NCBI RefSeq assembly: GCF_001421885.1
Contig: NZ_LMLH01000033.1
Coordinates: 62,001-126,000, forward strand
Reading direction: 5' to 3'
From: Pseudomonas sp. Leaf48
GTDB taxonomy: Bacteria > Pseudomonadota > Gammaproteobacteria > Pseudomonadales > Pseudomonadaceae
Length of the DNA stretch: 64,000 nt
The translations under genes and the position numbers were made by a program. The notes under the pieces are model-generated. The model was not told where the DNA came from. It did no database searches and was given only the letters and a program-made list of their open reading frames with translations. Shown here one piece after another: positions 61,140 to 64,000 of this stretch (position 1 is its first letter; each line of letters starts with the position of its first letter).

Positions 61140-62273
61140 ATGACACAACACACCGACATGCTGATCGTCGGCGCCGGCATCCTGGGTTTATCCCACGCCT
61201 ATGCCGCCGCCAAACGCGGTCTGAAAGTCACGGTTTTCGAGCGCAGCACTACGCCCTTGGGCGCCTCTGTGCGCAACTTCGGCCAGGCACTGGTCACCGG
61301 CCAGCCGCCGGGACCGATGCTGGAACTGGCCCGTGCCAGCCGTGAAATCTGGGGCCAATGGGCACAGCTCGCCGGCCTGCAACTCAAGCGCAACGGTTCA
61401 TATCTGTTCGCTCGCAGCGAAGCCGAAGAACAACTGTTGGAGGCTTTCTGTGCCGGCCGAGCGGTGGAACACGGTTACAACGTGGACCTGCTGCGTGGCG
61501 CCGCCTTGCAGGATTTGTACAGCGGCCAGTTCCGTCATCATCGCGCCGCTTTGCACGGCATGGATGACCAGCAACTTTATTCCCGCGAAGCGATCCCGGC
61601 ATTGATCGACTACCTGCGTCGCGAAATGGGCGTCGAGTTTCATTTTTCGACTCTGGTGCGCGACATCGAACCGGGCCGTCTGCACAGCACCGCCGGCACA
61701 TTCCATGGCGGGCAAATCATTGTCTGTTCCGGCCACGATTATCAGACCTTGCTCGCCGAGCAGATCGCCGAGTTGAACCCGCAAATCTGCCGTCTGCAAA
61801 TGCTTCGCGCCCGTCCACAAATCAACCTGAACCTGCAGCACGCCCTGCTTACGGGGTTGAGCTGCGTGCATTACGGGGCATTTGCCGATCTGCCGGAAGC
61901 TGCGGCAGTACAGGCTGAAATTCTGCGCAATGCAGCGCATTTGCATGAAAACGGCATTCACCTGCTGATCAGCCCGACGCCTTATGGCGAGTTGATCATC
62001 GGCGACTCCCACCATTACGCCAGTGATACTTCCCCATTCAATGCCGAGCAGGTCGATGACTGGATGATTGAGTTGGCCGAGCAAACGTTGGGCTGCAAGG
62101 TGCAAGTGGTCGAGCGCTGGCAGGGAGTCTATGGTTCACGGGGGCCGGGGCCTTTTTCGTTCTTGCGTCCGGCGCCAGGCGTGAGTGTGGCACTCATGCA
62201 CACGGGCGTGGGCATGAGCGTCGGGCCGGCGATGGCCGAGCAAAACGTAGCCACTGTTTTGGGAGAAATCTGA
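61140..62273 (+). CDS. FAD-dependent oxidoreductase of the 2-aminoethylphosphonate pathway (TIGR03364-like)
   Basis: 377-residue DAO-family flavoenzyme. The dinucleotide motif IVGAGILGLSHAYAAAKRG is at about 8-26, followed by TPLGASVRNFGQALVTGQPPGPMLELA. The C-terminal FAD segment is HTGVGMSVGPAMAEQNVATVL. Relatives accompany phosphonate transporters and are proposed to oxidise 2-aminoethylphosphonate or its N-methyl form. The start at 61140 matches the family N-terminus. The stop overlaps the HD gene start (TGATG). Confidence 0.85.
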   Translation: MTQHTDMLIVGAGILGLSHAYAAAKRGLKVTVFERSTTPLGASVRNFGQALVTGQPPGPMLELARASREIWGQWAQLAGLQLKRNGSYLFARSEAEEQLLEAFCAGRAVEHGYNVDLLRGAALQDLYSGQFRHHRAALHGMDDQQLYSREAIPALIDYLRREMGVEFHFSTLVRDIEPGRLHSTAGTFHGGQIIVCSGHDYQTLLAEQIAELNPQICRLQMLRARPQINLNLQHALLTGLSCVHYGAFADLPEAAAVQAEILRNAAHLHENGIHLLISPTPYGELIIGDSHHYASDTSPFNAEQVDDWMIELAEQTLGCKVQVVERWQGVYGSRGPGPFSFLRPAPGVSVALMHTGVGMSVGPAMAEQNVATVLGEI

Positions 62274-62839
62274 TGGAGCGCAGCGAGCAAGTGATTGCCG
62301 AAGTGTTCGGTTTGTACGAGCGCTTTGGCGACAGCGATTACATCGGTGAGCCGGTATCGCAGATCGAGCACATGTCCCAAGCCGCGCAACTGGCCATGGC
62401 CGAAGGCTACGATGATGAAGTGGTGTTGGCGGCATTTTTTCACGACATCGGGCATATTTGCGCCGAAAGCGCCGAGAACATGGGCGGCTTTGGCGTAGTC
62501 AGCCATGAGCGGCTGGGTGCCGATTACCTGCGCCGCGCAGGTTTCAGCGAACGCATGGCAAGACTGGTGGAGTATCACGTCCAGGCCAAGCGTTATTTGA
62601 CGTTGAAAGAGCCTGGGTACTACCAGCGCTTGAGCGAAGCCAGTCGCCGCACCCTGGAATATCAGGGCGGGGTGATGACGGCGGTCGAGGCACAAGCTTT
62701 CGAGCAGGATCCTTTGTGTGCCGTGAGTTTGCGCATGCGTCAGTGGGATGAACTGGCCAAGGAAATGCGCGTGCCGGTCATTGATCTGCAGATCCTCAAG
62801 CAAAAGGCCGCTGGCCTGTTATCTCGTCAAGTGAGCTGA
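62273..62839 (+). CDS. PhnZ-like HD-domain phosphonate oxygenase
   Basis: 188-residue HD-superfamily protein. All residues known from PhnZ's mixed-valent di-iron site have counterparts: His33, His57-Asp58 (FFHDIGHI), His78 (SHER), His102 (EYHV) and Asp159 (RQWDE). The substrate-gate residues Tyr23 and Glu26 in YIGE are also present. PhnZ oxidatively cleaves 2-amino-1-hydroxyethylphosphonate to glycine and phosphate. Translationally coupled to the FAD oxidoreductase. No PhnY hydroxylase gene is in the window. Confidence 0.85.
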   Translation: MERSEQVIAEVFGLYERFGDSDYIGEPVSQIEHMSQAAQLAMAEGYDDEVVLAAFFHDIGHICAESAENMGGFGVVSHERLGADYLRRAGFSERMARLVEYHVQAKRYLTLKEPGYYQRLSEASRRTLEYQGGVMTAVEAQAFEQDPLCAVSLRMRQWDELAKEMRVPVIDLQILKQKAAGLLSRQVS

Positions 62840-62849
62840 GTATCACAAT

Positions 62850-62873
62850 GGGCGCAGCGCATTCGGTGCGCCC
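62850..62873 (+). terminator. Possible terminator hairpin after phosphonate operon
   Basis: Stem GGGCGCA (62850-62856) / TGCGCCC (62867-62873); the following T content is weak, so termination is uncertain. Confidence 0.4.
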
Positions 62874-62974
62874 GGATTCTTCGTCGGATGCAACCTCATT
62901 TTGCATCCATGAGCTAGCGTAGTAGCAGTACCGCCGAGCCTTGAAATTAGTCCTTAGCCCCCTATCCATGTTTT

Positions 62975-62994
62975 ACTTGAACGTTCATTCAAGT
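62975..62994. promoter_or_regulatory. BetI-like palindromic operator upstream of betT
   Basis: ACTTGAACGTTCATTCAAGT, a 20-bp near-perfect dyad about 97 bp before the transporter start. TetR-family BetI binds comparable TTGAACG-type dyads before bet genes and responds to choline. The betI gene itself is not in the window. Confidence 0.65.
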
Positions 62995-63090
62995 TAAACC
63001 GGTGGTTCGCCGCCCGCTCACAACAGGAGGCTTGCCTTTGCTGAGTCCGATTTTCACAGCCACGTTTCTACCCTTCGAGGTGCACCGTTC

Positions 63091-64000
63091 ATGAGTGCAT
63101 CCCCCACCCCTGCAAGCGGCCTGGTCCGCATGAATCCGCCGGTTTTCTACTTCGCGGCGAGTTTCATTCTGTTATTTGGCGTTGTGGTCATCGCCATGCC
63201 CGAACAGGCTGGAGCCTGGTTACTGGCGGCGCAAAACTGGGCGGCCAACACGGTCGGCTGGTATTACCTGCTGGCGATGACCCTGTATCTGGTCTTCGTG
63301 GTGGTCACCGCCTTGTCCGGCTACGGCAAGATCAAGCTCGGTGCCGACCACGACGAACCCGAGTTCAGTTATCTGTCGTGGGCCGGCATGCTGTTCGCCG
63401 CCGGTATCAGCATCACCCTGTTTTTCTTCTGTGTGTCCGAGCCGCTGACCCACATGCTCCAGCCGCCCCAAGGCGAAGCCGGTACGGCGGACGCGGCGCG
63501 CCAGGCGATGCAGATCCTGTTTCTGCACTGGGGCCTGCATGGCTGGGGTGTATTTGCCTTTGTCGGCATGGCGCTGGCCTACTTCGCCTACCGCCACAAT
63601 CTGCCTCTGGCCCTGCGTTCGGCGCTGTATCCGCTGATCGGCAAGCGCATCAATGGCCCTATCGGTTATGCGGTGGATGGCTTTGGCATCATCGCCACGG
63701 TGTTCGGCCTCGGCGCCGACATGGGTTTTGGTGTGTTGCACCTCAACTCGGGCCTGGACTACCTGTTCGGCATCGCCCACACCCAGTGGATACAGGTCGG
63801 CCTGATCACGCTGATGATGGGCGCGGCGATTATCGTCGCGGTGTCCGGTGTCGATAAGGGTGTGCGGGTCATGTCCGACATCAACATGCTGCTGGCCTGC
63901 GCGCTGCTGCTGTTCGTGTTGTTCGCAGGTCCCACCCAGCACCTGCTCAATACCTTGATCCAGAACCTCGGCGACTACCTCGGTGCCTTGCCGATGAAGA
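63091..64000 (+). CDS. betT: BCCT-family choline transporter BetT (3' end outside window)
   Basis: Open frame from the ATG at 63091 to the window end (303 codons seen). The N-terminal helix is PPVFYFAASFILLFGVVVIAMPEQAG. BCCT signatures are DHDEPEFSYLSWAGMLFAAGISITLFFFCVSEPLTHM (about 90-125) and LHWGLHGWGVFAFVGMALAYFAYRHNLPLALRSALYPLIG (about 148-188). Secondary transporter for choline, feeding glycine-betaine synthesis for osmoprotection or as carbon source. The upstream BetI-like dyad supports the choline assignment. Confidence 0.88.
   Translation, partial: MSASPTPASGLVRMNPPVFYFAASFILLFGVVVIAMPEQAGAWLLAAQNWAANTVGWYYLLAMTLYLVFVVVTALSGYGKIKLGADHDEPEFSYLSWAGMLFAAGISITLFFFCVSEPLTHMLQPPQGEAGTADAARQAMQILFLHWGLHGWGVFAFVGMALAYFAYRHNLPLALRSALYPLIGKRINGPIGYAVDGFGIIATVFGLGADMGFGVLHLNSGLDYLFGIAHTQWIQVGLITLMMGAAIIVAVSGVDKGVRVMSDINMLLACALLLFVLFAGPTQHLLNTLIQNLGDYLGALPMK

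Overview
The window is chromosomal DNA from a fluorescent-group Pseudomonas. Evidence is the high GC content, dense operons, and many REP/REPIN palindromes built on gcgagcaagcccgctccc or gcgagcaggctcgctcc. A run serA, D-2-hydroxyglutarate dehydrogenase, FAH, rpiA, ilvA, HAD phosphatase, rppH, ptsP, NRDE, TauE, lgt, thyA follows the order I recall from P. aeruginosa. No tRNA, rRNA, CRISPR array or intact insertion sequence was seen.

Layout. 1-1814: end of the sulfate importer operon (cysW, cysA). 1914-3625: Mpo1-like protein, CRP-family regulator and a receiver-only response regulator. 3671-5211: a lower-GC hipBA toxin-antitoxin pair with two palindromic operators. 5212-7390: AraC regulator divergent from a membrane fatty-acid desaturase. 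7565-9037: a decayed TonB-type uptake locus, made of a receptor remnant and an exbB-exbD remnant, each carrying an internal deletion. 9226-11844: RBBP9-type hydrolase, an atypical sigma-54 activator and an orphan methionine-type binding protein. 12248-13447: AAA ATPase. 13623-18846: RND efflux operon with two adaptor lipoproteins (triABC type). 18937-22361: glycosidase-like protein, methyltransferase and DUF6124 protein.

22727-35377 is mainly sulfur scavenging. On the minus strand two SfnB/DszC-type flavin monooxygenases and one NtaA/DszA-type monooxygenase lead into metQ-metN-metI. A cystine importer with D-cysteine desulfhydrase (tcyJLN, dcyD) follows, then a serine acetyltransferase on the plus strand. 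Several AT-rich upstream regions in this part and in the decayed TonB locus share an ATATTCC-centred motif, which suggests a common sulfur-starvation regulator.

35442-53108 is mostly core metabolism. It includes serine synthesis coupled to D-2-hydroxyglutarate oxidation, threonine deaminase, ribose-5-phosphate isomerase, RppH, the nitrogen PTS enzyme PtsP, Lgt and ThyA. Between rpiA and ilvA lies an unusual REPIN whose outer 19 bp has expanded into tandem arrays, 11 copies on one side and 5 inverted copies on the other.

53236-56031: divergent cadR-cadA metal resistance with a MerR-type operator. 56048-62839: 2-aminoethylphosphonate cluster (LysR regulator, three-component ABC importer, FAD oxidoreductase, PhnZ-like HD oxygenase). 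63091 to the end: start of a betT choline transporter behind a BetI-like palindrome.
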